Below are positions 1 to 5,412 of a stretch of DNA of 5,951 bases, in pieces (position 1 is the first letter of the stretch; each line of letters starts with the position of its first letter). The stretch is taken from the NCBI GenBank assembly GCA_003567075.1, contig PXAU01000035.1:1-5951 (forward strand). Direction: 5' to 3'. The notes beneath the pieces were generated by a model that saw only the letters and a program-made list of their open reading frames with translations, was not told the DNA's origin and searched no databases. The DNA comes from Trueperaceae bacterium (lineage in GTDB: Bacteria; Deinococcota; Deinococci; Deinococcales; Trueperaceae). Made by a program: the position numbers and the translations under genes.

Positions 1-826
1 CGAACAACGCCGCGCCCGCCTCGAGGCTATCCTCCAACCGCACCTCCAAGGCCTCCACACGCGCCTCGGCAGCCGCCAGCTCAGCCTCCACCACGTCGCG
101 CTCCGCACGCGCCTCGGCCACGGCATCCGCCTCTGCCCGCACGGCTGCGGCCATGGCATCCAGATCGCGCTCGAGCTCCGAAACGCGCGCTTCCAGGCGC
201 GCGACCTCCGCATCGGCCTCTGCCTCCACCGCCTCGCGCTCCGCACGCGCCTCGGTCATCTCGGCTTCGAGTTGCTCGATGCGATCGTCACGCTGGTCGA
301 GCTCGGCCAGGGCTTGTTGCATGCGGGAGCGGAGGTACTCGCTCTGCGCCAAGGCCGCGTCGATGCGCTCCTCGGCCGCCTCGGCTGCCGCGAGCGCCAT
401 GTCGCGCTCGGCCAACGCCTCGGCCATCCCGGCCTCCGCCGCCTCACGCGCAGCCTCAGCCTCCTCACGCGCAGCCTCAGCAGCTGCGACTTGCGCCTCC
501 GCCGCCTCGCGCGCGCTCTCGGCTTCGGCGCGCGCAGCCTCAGCCTCCTCGCTAGCCGCTGCTGCCGCCGCGAGCGCCTCGTCGCGCTCGGCCAGCGCCT
601 CGGCCATCCCGGCCTCGGCCTCCTCAGCGGTACCGGTGGCCTCTGCGGCGGCGGCCTCCAACTGCTCGACCTCGCTGCGAAGCTCGGCGACACTCGCGGT
701 CAGCCGCTCGTTGTCGGCCTCGAGTTCGCGTTCGCGCTGACTCGGGCCGCAGGCGCTCGCCACGACGAGCAACAGAGCCACAGCGAGCCAGATGAGCGGC
801 ACGCGCCCGGCGTTCTTCCTCAACAT
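1..826 (-). CDS. Coiled-coil lipoprotein, Ala/Glu/Arg-rich (C-terminus beyond window)
   Basis: The frame is open from the ATG at 826 to the left edge, giving 275 codons without a stop. Residues 1-26 are a lipoprotein signal peptide: Arg3, Lys4 and Arg8, then a hydrophobic stretch (about 9-23), then VASAC with the lipid-acceptor Cys at 26. From about residue 30 onward the protein is almost entirely Ala, Glu, Arg, Leu, Asp and Val with heptad spacing (for example EEAEAAR), so a long alpha-helical coiled coil is expected. Two near-identical segments (EAGMAEALAERDEALAA and its copy) lie at residues 71-87 and 131-147. A second pair, xEARAERxxVEAE, lies near 191 and 237. The start is fixed by AGGAGGG seven nt upstream. 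By family knowledge such a protein is lipid-anchored to the outer face of a membrane; a structural or spacer role is inference. No known enzymatic domain is visible, and the missing C-terminus could carry one. Confidence 0.85.
   Translation of the reverse strand, partial: MLRKNAGRVPLIWLAVALLLVVASACGPSQRERELEADNERLTASVAELRSEVEQLEAAAAEATGTAEEAEAGMAEALAERDEALAAAAAASEEAEAARAEAESAREAAEAQVAAAEAAREEAEAAREAAEAGMAEALAERDMALAAAEAAEERIDAALAQSEYLRSRMQQALAELDQRDDRIEQLEAEMTEARAEREAVEAEADAEVARLEARVSELERDLDAMAAAVRAEADAVAEARAERDVVEAELAAAEARVEALEVRLEDSLEAGAALF
387..616 (-). repeat. 180-nt-spaced duplication inside the lipoprotein gene
   Basis: Bases 387-436 and 567-616 are two copies of a 50-nt segment differing at three positions by my comparison, exactly 180 nt (60 codons) apart. 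Between them an 18-nt unit (cctcacgcgcagcctcag) is repeated at 442-459 and 463-480, a 21-nt period that equals one heptad. A related copy lies near 531-552. A separate 37-nt pair sits at 84-120 and 222-258, 138 nt apart, with three differences. All keep the reading frame. Confidence 0.8.
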
Positions 827-833
827 ATCGTCA

Positions 834-840
834 CCCTCCT
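834..840 (-). promoter_or_regulatory. Ribosome binding site of the lipoprotein gene
   Basis: AGGAGGG on the minus strand lies seven nt before the ATG at 826. It is one of the strongest Shine-Dalgarno matches in the window and decides the start of the lipoprotein gene. Confidence 0.8.
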
Positions 841-882
841 ACAAGGTAAGGAACGTGGTTCGGGCTCGGATCGGACTCCCCT

Positions 883-914
883 AGCATAGTCGTCATGGGC
901 CCTGGCGGTGTCAG
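883..914 (-). promoter_or_regulatory. Possible promoter of the lipoprotein gene
   Basis: In the 89-nt gap between the murJ stop and the lipoprotein start, the minus strand carries TATGCT (883-888), four of six matches to a -10 box. CTGACA (909-914) resembles a -35 box, but the spacer is 20 nt, longer than the usual 16-18. A start near 875 would give a leader of about 50 nt. The call is weak: the gene could instead be read through from murJ. No clear terminator hairpin is seen in this gap. Confidence 0.25.
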
Positions 915-915
915 C

Positions 916-2553
916 TCAAGCCCTGCGCCGAGCACGGAGTTCTTGTACGCCGAGCGCGAACGCGATCAGTGCGAACGCCAGCAGGGCGGTGGCGCCGCCC
1001 ACCAGCACGGTCGTGAACGAGGTCCACCAGAGCGACAGACCAAGCGCCGGGACCGCTGTGGCGGCAAGCCAGATCGCCGCGGTCACCGACGCGAGCGCAG
1101 CGACGCCTACGCGCACCGCCTGGTCGAGCACCGCGCGCAGATCGAGCCCTTCGGCGCGGCGCAGCCACGCCAGCAACACCAGCGCCTGCAGGCTCATGGC
1201 GATGGTCGTTCCCCACGACAGGCCCGCGATGCCGAAGCGCGGGGCCAGCAGCACGAACAGCAGGCCGGTGAAGAGGGTGAAGCCGGCCGAGAGCGCCACC
1301 GGGGCCCGAACCCGCTGCCGCACGAAGAACGGTCGTAGCAGGTAGTTCACGAGGCCGGCCGCGGGCAGCGCCAGCCCCAGCGGCGCGAGGGCTTGCACCG
1401 CCAAGGCGATGGTGACGTCCTGGCCCTGCGCCGGTTGCAGCAGCTCGAACACGGTGCGCACGGCCGGTTCGGCGAACGCGAAGGTGGCAGCGCCGGCGGG
1501 CAGCGTGAGCAGGAGGATGAAGCGCGTGCCGGCCTCGAGCGTGCCCACGAACTCGCTGGAGCCCTCCGCCGCCAGGTTGCCGAGGCGCGCGTAGTAAGCC
1601 ATCGCCGGGCTGATCGCGAACAGGCCCAGTGCCAGGCTGAACAGCATCGTCGCCAGGGCATACGCCGTGACGGCGCCGGCGGGGAAGAGCGCCTCGTTCG
1701 AGACGATGCGTTGCGCCACCACGTTGAGGACCTGGCGCGCGCCCGTGGTGAAGGCGAACGGCACCATCAGGGCGAGCGCGAGCGGGAGCGAGGCGTGCCA
1801 CCAGCGACCCAGGAGGGGCGCCACGCCGGCACGCCGCATCGCGGGCCACTGCACGAGCGCCTGGGCTCCACCACCCAGCACCACACCGAGGGCCAGCCAG
1901 CGCGCTTCGCCGGGGAAGGCGAGCATCGCGGCGATCGCCACCAGGTTCAGCAGCACCGGCGCCCAAGCCGGCGCGAAGAAGCGCTCTTCGGCGTTGAGGA
2001 CGCCCATGGCCAGCGCCGAGAGGCTGATGGCGAAGAGCACCGGGAAGGTCAGCCGCACGAGCTGCACGGCCAGTTCGCGGTCGACGTTGGCGTCACGCGC
2101 CAGCAACAACTCGACGATCCATGGCGCCGCCAGCAGCGCCAGCCCCAACAGGAGCCCGTTCGCGAGCGCCAACACGGCCAGCATGGCGCCGGCGAAAACA
2201 CGACGCTCGGAACCGTGCAAGCGTTGGTAGAGCGGGATGAAGGCGTTCGTGAGGGCGCCTTCGGCCAGCAACTCGCGAAACAGGTTGGGGACCGTCCAGG
2301 CCAAGCGGAAGGCGTCGCTGGCGCGGACGGGGAAGAGCGCCACCAGCAGCATCTCGCGCAGGAGTCCGGTGGCCCGCGAGGCCAGCGTGCCCCCCATGAA
2401 CGTCAGCGCACCACGAGCCGAGGAGCGCCGCTGCACGGGCGGTGGCACGGACCCCGTGGGGGCGACCTCGGCCACTGCAGGCCCAACCGCGGGATCCGCC
2501 GCAGGCCCCACCGCAGGCGGGTGGTGCCGCGGACGCGCCGGCCTCTCGCTCAC
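916..2553 (-). CDS. murJ: Lipid II flippase MurJ (MviN family)
   Basis: MurJ moves undecaprenyl-pyrophosphate-linked peptidoglycan precursor (lipid II) across the cytoplasmic membrane. The 545-residue product is close to the usual 500-550. It has a Pro/Ala-rich, presumably cytoplasmic leader (residues 1-45), then the MviN hallmark region: GTLASRATGLLRE with Arg60 and Arg66, RASDAF with Asp80, and VPNLFRELLAEGALTNAFIP with Arg93. These correspond to the cavity residues R18, R24 and D39 and the RxFAEG loop of the E. coli protein. About a dozen further hydrophobic segments follow, ending in a basic tail. The segment aligned with E. coli D269-R270 reads AYALATM here, without the charges. The GTG at 2553 is chosen because it overlaps the stop of the preceding small frame as GTGA. 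The frame is open back to a TTG at 2760, but that extra part is Arg/Pro-rich with weaker GC3 bias. A GTG at 2475, 2448 or 2436 is also possible. Stop TGA at 916-918. Confidence 0.9.
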   Translation of the reverse strand: MSERPARPRHHPPAVGPAADPAVGPAVAEVAPTGSVPPPVQRRSSARGALTFMGGTLASRATGLLREMLLVALFPVRASDAFRLAWTVPNLFRELLAEGALTNAFIPLYQRLHGSERRVFAGAMLAVLALANGLLLGLALLAAPWIVELLLARDANVDRELAVQLVRLTFPVLFAISLSALAMGVLNAEERFFAPAWAPVLLNLVAIAAMLAFPGEARWLALGVVLGGGAQALVQWPAMRRAGVAPLLGRWWHASLPLALALMVPFAFTTGARQVLNVVAQRIVSNEALFPAGAVTAYALATMLFSLALGLFAISPAMAYYARLGNLAAEGSSEFVGTLEAGTRFILLLTLPAGAATFAFAEPAVRTVFELLQPAQGQDVTIALAVQALAPLGLALPAAGLVNYLLRPFFVRQRVRAPVALSAGFTLFTGLLFVLLAPRFGIAGLSWGTTIAMSLQALVLLAWLRRAEGLDLRAVLDQAVRVGVAALASVTAAIWLAATAVPALGLSLWWTSFTTVLVGGATALLAFALIAFALGVQELRARRRA

Positions 2554-2630
2554 CGCGGCGCCCGGCCCGTGGGTACGGGCCTGCGCTCGCGTAGATCGGG
2601 TGACACGCCTCGGTGCGCGAGCCGGACCAT
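2550..2630 (-). CDS. Putative 26-codon leader frame coupled to murJ
   Basis: An ATG at 2630 is preceded by GCGAGGAGGAGC, a strong purine-rich ribosome site with GAGG six nt from the ATG. The frame runs 26 codons (MVRLAHRGVS start, GRAPR end) to a TGA at 2550-2552. That TGA overlaps the proposed murJ GTG start as GTGA, the classic layout for translational coupling. The murJ GTG has no Shine-Dalgarno of its own, so ribosomes finishing this frame could supply initiation. The third positions are G/C in 21 of 26 codons by my count, against about 17 of 26 for the murJ frame read through the same bases. The peptide is basic, has no recognisable domain, and may be only a translated leader. Alternatively the strong site is accidental and murJ starts elsewhere. 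Confidence 0.5.
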   Translation of the reverse strand: MVRLAHRGVSPDLRERRPVPTGRAPR

Positions 2631-2753
2631 GCTCCTCCTCGCGGGCGCGGCGACACCTGGGACGGGCCTCCGCGACACCGTACGGCAGTCGACGCGCAGC
2701 GTCTGGGATGACGCTCGCGTCGACGATACCGCGGCGGGCGCGTGGCAGCGGCC
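2631..2753. other. Leader region between ferredoxin hairpin and murJ small frame
   Basis: This stretch lies upstream of the coupled small frame. The murJ reading frame is open through it, but no start with a ribosome site is visible. A TACGGT hexamer on the minus strand (2677-2682) fits the loose TANNNT pattern of a -10 box, about 46 nt before the ATG at 2630, with no convincing -35. It is called non-coding leader with low certainty. Confidence 0.3.
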
Positions 2754-2779
2754 GTCGCAACCCGGGGACGGGGCGCGAC
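2754..2779 (-). terminator. Hairpin just after the ferredoxin stop, possible terminator
   Basis: Immediately after the TGA of the ferredoxin gene the minus strand reads GTCGC-GC-CCCG-TCCC-CGGG-TT-GCGAC. GTCGC (2775-2779) pairs with GCGAC (2754-2758), and CCCG (2769-2772) pairs with CGGG (2761-2764), around a four-base loop with a two-base internal bulge on each side. No run of T follows, so it is not a canonical intrinsic terminator. It could be an attenuating or 3'-end-stabilising hairpin. It also buries the TTG at 2760 that would otherwise be the longest murJ start. Confidence 0.35.
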
Positions 2780-3160
2780 TCAACCGGGCTGCTCGGCCTC
2801 CAGGAACGCGCGCTCGAAGCGATCGGACTCGGGCACGAGGTGCTCGTCCAGCGCAGGGCCGGTATCGGGCCAGCCCTGGTTCTGCTTGGTCATCACCGAC
2901 GACACGCGCATGTCGTCCTCCACCACGAGCTGGCACGAGAGGCGGTGGCTGTCCAGCAGCCCCGCCTCGCGCAGCCGCACGAACTCGGCCCGCGTCATGC
3001 CGCTCGACTCACCCTCGTGCATCTCAACCCGGCAGGTGGTGCAGCGTGCCTTGCCGCCGCAGCGGTGACCGATCTCGATACCGGCCTGCTGGATCGCGAT
3101 GGTGAGGCGAGTGCCACTCGGCACCTCCACGCTGCGGTCGTCGACGCTCACTGTTGGCAT
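2780..3160 (-). CDS. [2Fe-2S] ferredoxin
   Basis: The 126-residue protein is a soluble one-electron carrier of the ferredoxin fold. The N-terminal half has the beta-grasp pattern (MPTVSVDDRSVEVPSGTRL, then IAIQQAGIEIGHRC). The four cluster ligands are Cys34, Cys40, Cys43 and Cys76, in CGGKARCTTC followed 32 residues later by RLSCQ. The spacing C-x5-C-x2-C-x32-C is that of adrenodoxin/Isc-type ferredoxins rather than the plant C-x4-C-x2-C type. After the last Cys there is a tail of about 50 residues, longer than in many Isc ferredoxins and acidic towards the end (ALDEHLVPESDRFERAFLEAE). The ATG at 3160 is chosen over a GTG five codons upstream because AAGGAG lies five nt before it. No reductase or oxygenase partner is adjacent. 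The next gene downstream is murJ, with no obvious functional link. The redox partner cannot be told from this window. Confidence 0.88.
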   Translation of the reverse strand: MPTVSVDDRSVEVPSGTRLTIAIQQAGIEIGHRCGGKARCTTCRVEMHEGESSGMTRAEFVRLREAGLLDSHRLSCQLVVEDDMRVSSVMTKQNQGWPDTGPALDEHLVPESDRFERAFLEAEQPG

Positions 3161-3165
3161 GCTCG

Positions 3166-3171
3166 CTCCTT
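3166..3171 (-). promoter_or_regulatory. Ribosome binding site of the ferredoxin gene
   Basis: AAGGAG on the minus strand lies five nt before the ATG at 3160. The in-frame GTG at 3175 sits directly upstream of it and would place this site inside the coding region, so the ATG is preferred. Confidence 0.75.
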
Positions 3172-3233
3172 CCACGGCGGTGCGGCGCGGGCCGAACGCA
3201 ACCCTGCAGTCCGCTGCACGCGCACCGCGATCG

Positions 3234-3261
3234 AGCCTACTGTCGGCGCGCAGCGCAGCAA
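3234..3261 (-). promoter_or_regulatory. Possible promoter of the ferredoxin gene
   Basis: The 135-nt gap between the ppgK stop and the ferredoxin start holds TTGCTG (3256-3261) and TAGGCT (3234-3239) on the minus strand, 16 nt apart. They resemble -35 and -10 boxes of a high-GC housekeeping promoter, and would give a leader of about 70 nt. The same TAGGCT hexamer occurs just before the aldo/keto reductase. The gap also has an inverted repeat, gtcggc (3242-3247) against gccgac (3288-3293), 40 nt apart, but no T-rich terminator for ppgK. Confidence 0.35.
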
Positions 3262-3295
3262 TGCGGCCTGGTGCACGCTTCGGCGGGGCCGACGT

Positions 3296-4060
3296 TCAGA
3301 CGTGATGGTGCGCGTACCACGCGGCCCCTACGATGCCTGCGTCATTGCGCAAGGCCGCGGCCGTGACCGACGTCTCCAGGCTAAGGCGCGGCGCCATCTT
3401 CTGTTCGAAGTGCTTCGAGATCCCCCCGCCCAGCACGATGAGGCGGGGCGAGAACAACCGCTCCAGGTGGTGCAGGTAGGCATCCAAACGCCGCCCGTAA
3501 CGCTTCCACGAGAGGCTCTCGGCCTGCCTCGCGCGGTCGGACACCCAGTCCTCGACCGAGTCGTGACCACGGAACTCGAGGTGGCCCAACTCGGTGTTGG
3601 GAACCAGCTCGCCGTCGATGAACAGCGCCGAGCCGATGCCGGTGCCGAGCGTGAGCACCAACACCACGCCCGCGACGTCTCGAGCGGCGCCGAAGCCGAC
3701 TTCGGCCAGCCCGGCCGCGTCAGCGTCGTTGAGTAGCCGCACCGGTCTCGCCAGCACCTCGCTCAGGCGCGCCTCGGCCTGCTCACCGATCCAGGCCTTG
3801 TCCACGTTGGCCGCGCTCAACGTCACGCCGCCGCGTACGACCGCCGGGAAGGTGGCGCCGGCGGCGCGCGGCGCGACGTCGGGTTGCTTCGCGAGCACCA
3901 TGGCGCAGACCTCGGCCACGGTCTCCGCCACCGCAGCGGGCGTCGAGGGCTGCGGCGTGGGCAGCCGCACGCGCTTCGCCAACAACTCGCCCGTCCCGAC
4001 GTCCACGAGCGCCGCCTTGATGCCAGATCCACCGATGTCGATGCCGAGCCCCGTCTGCAT
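3296..4060 (-). CDS. ppgK: Polyphosphate glucokinase (ROK family)
   Basis: The 254-residue protein phosphorylates glucose to glucose-6-phosphate, by family knowledge with polyphosphate (often also ATP) as donor, in the cytoplasm. Motifs in order: DIGGSGIKAAL (8-18, first phosphate loop), FPAVVRGGV (71-79), LLNDADAAGLAE with catalytic Asp112, LTLGTGIGSALF (136-147, second phosphate loop), ELGHLEF (157-163) and LIVLGGGISKHF (208-219). The zinc motif CxCGxxGC of typical ROK sugar kinases and repressors is absent. The region after ELGHLEF instead continues GHDSVEDWV and then LSWKRYGRRLDAYLHHLE, as in polyphosphate glucokinases. There is no N-terminal DNA-binding domain. The ATG at 4060 is chosen because the fold begins directly after it; the open frame extends upstream to 4252 only as antisense-like sequence inside the MFS gene. 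It lies 10 nt behind the MFS stop, so the two are probably co-transcribed. Polyphosphate rather than ATP use is inferred from subfamily resemblance. Confidence 0.87.
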   Translation of the reverse strand: MQTGLGIDIGGSGIKAALVDVGTGELLAKRVRLPTPQPSTPAAVAETVAEVCAMVLAKQPDVAPRAAGATFPAVVRGGVTLSAANVDKAWIGEQAEARLSEVLARPVRLLNDADAAGLAEVGFGAARDVAGVVLVLTLGTGIGSALFIDGELVPNTELGHLEFRGHDSVEDWVSDRARQAESLSWKRYGRRLDAYLHHLERLFSPRLIVLGGGISKHFEQKMAPRLSLETSVTAAALRNDAGIVGAAWYAHHHV

Positions 4061-4065
4061 GGCTG

Positions 4066-4077
4066 GGAGTCTACTCC
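4066..4077 (-). promoter_or_regulatory. Small hairpin over the MFS stop and the ppgK ribosome site
   Basis: On the minus strand GGAGTAGACTCC is a perfect inverted repeat (GGAGT / ACTCC, two-base centre). It contains the MFS stop TAG (4071-4073) and the only GGAG near the ppgK ATG, at 4074-4077, 13 nt upstream. A ribosome terminating on the MFS gene would melt it. This suggests coupled translation, though the stem is short and the GGAG is farther from the ATG than usual. Confidence 0.4.
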
Positions 4078-5378
4078 GTGCCGGGTCCCGATGCCGGCGG
4101 CCCACGCCGCAGCGGACGAGCCGGCGGGTGGGCGAACCAGAAGGCGAGCGACGCGATCGCGGCCAGACCCGCGAGGACGGTGAAGCCCCAACGGTAGTCG
4201 CCCAACGTGTCGGCGAGGGCGCCGAGGAAGATGGGCCCGACCAGTTGACCAAGCATGAACACCAGCATCGACGCGCCCATGATCGAGCCGAAGTGGCTCG
4301 CGCCGAAGTAGTCGGCCCGCAGCGAGCCCATCAGCGGTCCTCGCACGCCCCAGGCGACGCCGTGGACGAGGGCGAACACCACCACCGCCGACCAGCCTGG
4401 GCCCCAGGCCAGGACCAAGACCGCCACGGCGTGGAGCAGCATGGCCCCAACCGCGATCGCCCGCTTGTCGACGCGGTCGCCCAGCGGACCGCCCACGAGT
4501 TGCCCCACGGCCGACGTGATGGTGACGAGCGCCACCGCGCTGGCTGCGAGCTGAAGCGGGTACCCGGCCCCGTCGTGGAGGTGCGCCACCAGGTGGACCG
4601 AGACCCCGGACATGACCAACAGGGCTGCGCCGTGCCCCACGGCGAGCAGCCAGAAGGCGTGGGTGCGCAGCGCCTCGCGCAGGGTGTGATCGTTCTCCGG
4701 ATCGTGCGGGGGCAACTCCACGCCGCCGGGCCGGCGGTCGGGAAAACCGACGTAGCCGCCGTCGGGCAGCTGGCCGTACGCGGCAGGCGAACGCCGCATC
4801 AGCACGGCCAGCGGCGTCCCCAGCAGCAGCACCAGCGCCGCCGCGACGCGCAGGGTCTCGCGCCAACCGAAGCCGACCACCGCGGCCGCCACGAACGGAA
4901 CGACCAGGCCGGCCACGCTGATGCCGATGGCCATCAACGACAGCGCGGTCGAGCGCCGACGCATGAACCAGGCGACGACGGCGGTTGTGGTCGAGAGGTA
5001 GCCGGAGGCGGCGAAGCCGAGTCCCGCCAGCAGCAAGGCGCCGAAGAAACCGCCGAGCGTGCCGATCTGCGAAAGCGCCCACAAGCCGAGGGCCTGCAGC
5101 ACCACCCCGGCAAGGATCACGCGGCGCACGCCGACGCGCTCCAGCAACCAGCCCTGGACGGGCCCCAGCAGTCCGCCCAGCAAGGTCACCAAGGCGTACC
5201 CGCTGGCGATGGTGCTGCGCGTCCATCCGAGTTCGTCAGCCCAGACGACCACGAAAACCCCGAAGCTCTGGAAGAAGAGCGCCGACTGCAGGAACTGCAG
5301 CCCAGCACCGCCGACCACCGTGTCCCATCCGAGGAAGCGGCGGCGGCGCTGGGGTGAGGGTCCGTGCACGTCCCCCAT
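4071..5378 (-). CDS. MFS transporter, monocarboxylate / oxalate-formate antiporter type
   Basis: The 435-residue inner-membrane carrier has about 12 hydrophobic segments split into two halves around a polar loop (about 196-238). Two copies of the MFS loop 2-3 signature are visible: GWLLERVGVRR (76-86) in the first half and GGPLGDRVDKR (296-306) in the second. The stretch RADYFGASHFGSIMGAS (354-370), the GWTRSTIASGYAL segment (51-63) and an SPAAYGQLPDG loop resemble the monocarboxylate/oxalate:formate group of the superfamily, so a small organic acid is the likeliest substrate; this is inference. The N-terminus is short and basic (RRRR at 11-14). The ATG at 5378 is chosen because upstream codons would overlap the divergent reductase; no good ribosome site precedes it. 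A GTG at 5369, with GGGG just before it, is an alternative. It precedes ppgK by 10 nt and probably shares its transcript. Confidence 0.85.
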   Translation of the reverse strand: MGDVHGPSPQRRRRFLGWDTVVGGAGLQFLQSALFFQSFGVFVVVWADELGWTRSTIASGYALVTLLGGLLGPVQGWLLERVGVRRVILAGVVLQALGLWALSQIGTLGGFFGALLLAGLGFAASGYLSTTTAVVAWFMRRRSTALSLMAIGISVAGLVVPFVAAAVVGFGWRETLRVAAALVLLLGTPLAVLMRRSPAAYGQLPDGGYVGFPDRRPGGVELPPHDPENDHTLREALRTHAFWLLAVGHGAALLVMSGVSVHLVAHLHDGAGYPLQLAASAVALVTITSAVGQLVGGPLGDRVDKRAIAVGAMLLHAVAVLVLAWGPGWSAVVVFALVHGVAWGVRGPLMGSLRADYFGASHFGSIMGASMLVFMLGQLVGPIFLGALADTLGDYRWGFTVLAGLAAIASLAFWFAHPPARPLRRGPPASGPGTE

Positions 5379-5385
5379 CACACCA

Positions 5386-5403
5386 CTACGGGACGTCGTG
5401 TAG
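5386..5403. promoter_or_regulatory. Imperfect palindrome in the divergent gap, possible operator
   Basis: The 34-bp gap between the divergent MFS and reductase starts contains CTACGGGACGTCGTGTAG. CTAC pairs with GTAG and GAC with GTC around the centre between 5394 and 5395, so seven of nine arm positions are symmetric. It overlaps the first bases of the possible reductase -10 box, a position where a dimeric repressor could act on both genes. No regulator gene is in the window to pair with it. Confidence 0.35.
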
Positions 5404-5406
5404 GCT
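5401..5406 (+). promoter_or_regulatory. Possible -10 box for a leaderless reductase transcript
   Basis: TAGGCT ends six nt before the ATG at 5413 and no Shine-Dalgarno sequence lies between them. A TANNNT box at this distance is the known arrangement of leaderless genes in Deinococcus and some other bacteria. No clear -35 is seen upstream. Confidence 0.4.
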
Positions 5407-5412
5407 GATCCG

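Noticed and set aside
387..616. Repeats as a possible CRISPR array or mobile repeat
   Set aside because: The copies are imperfect, in frame, irregularly spaced and encode coiled-coil heptads within one gene.
153..740. Plus-strand Ser/Ala/Arg-rich frame of 195 codons
   Set aside because: It is the antisense of the repetitive coiled-coil lipoprotein gene. Its low-complexity composition follows from the heptad codons, and it has no signal peptide or domain.
2554..2760. Longer murJ start at the TTG 2760
   Set aside because: The TTG lies inside the hairpin after the ferredoxin stop and has no ribosome site. The extra 69 residues are Arg/Pro-rich, unlike MurJ N-termini, with weaker third-position bias.
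1393..3736. Two plus-strand frames of 570 and 499 codons opposite murJ and the ferredoxin
   Set aside because: Antisense shadows. They have no recognisable motif, and the minus strand carries well-supported genes throughout.
4061..4252. N-terminal extension of ppgK to 4252
   Set aside because: It lies inside the MFS coding region in another frame, and the ROK fold starts directly at the ATG at 4060.
3594..5357. Long plus-strand frame of 587 codons
   Set aside because: It lies opposite the ppgK and MFS genes, both supported by family motifs. Its product is a low-complexity Gln/His/Arg/Gly mix typical of GC-rich antisense frames.
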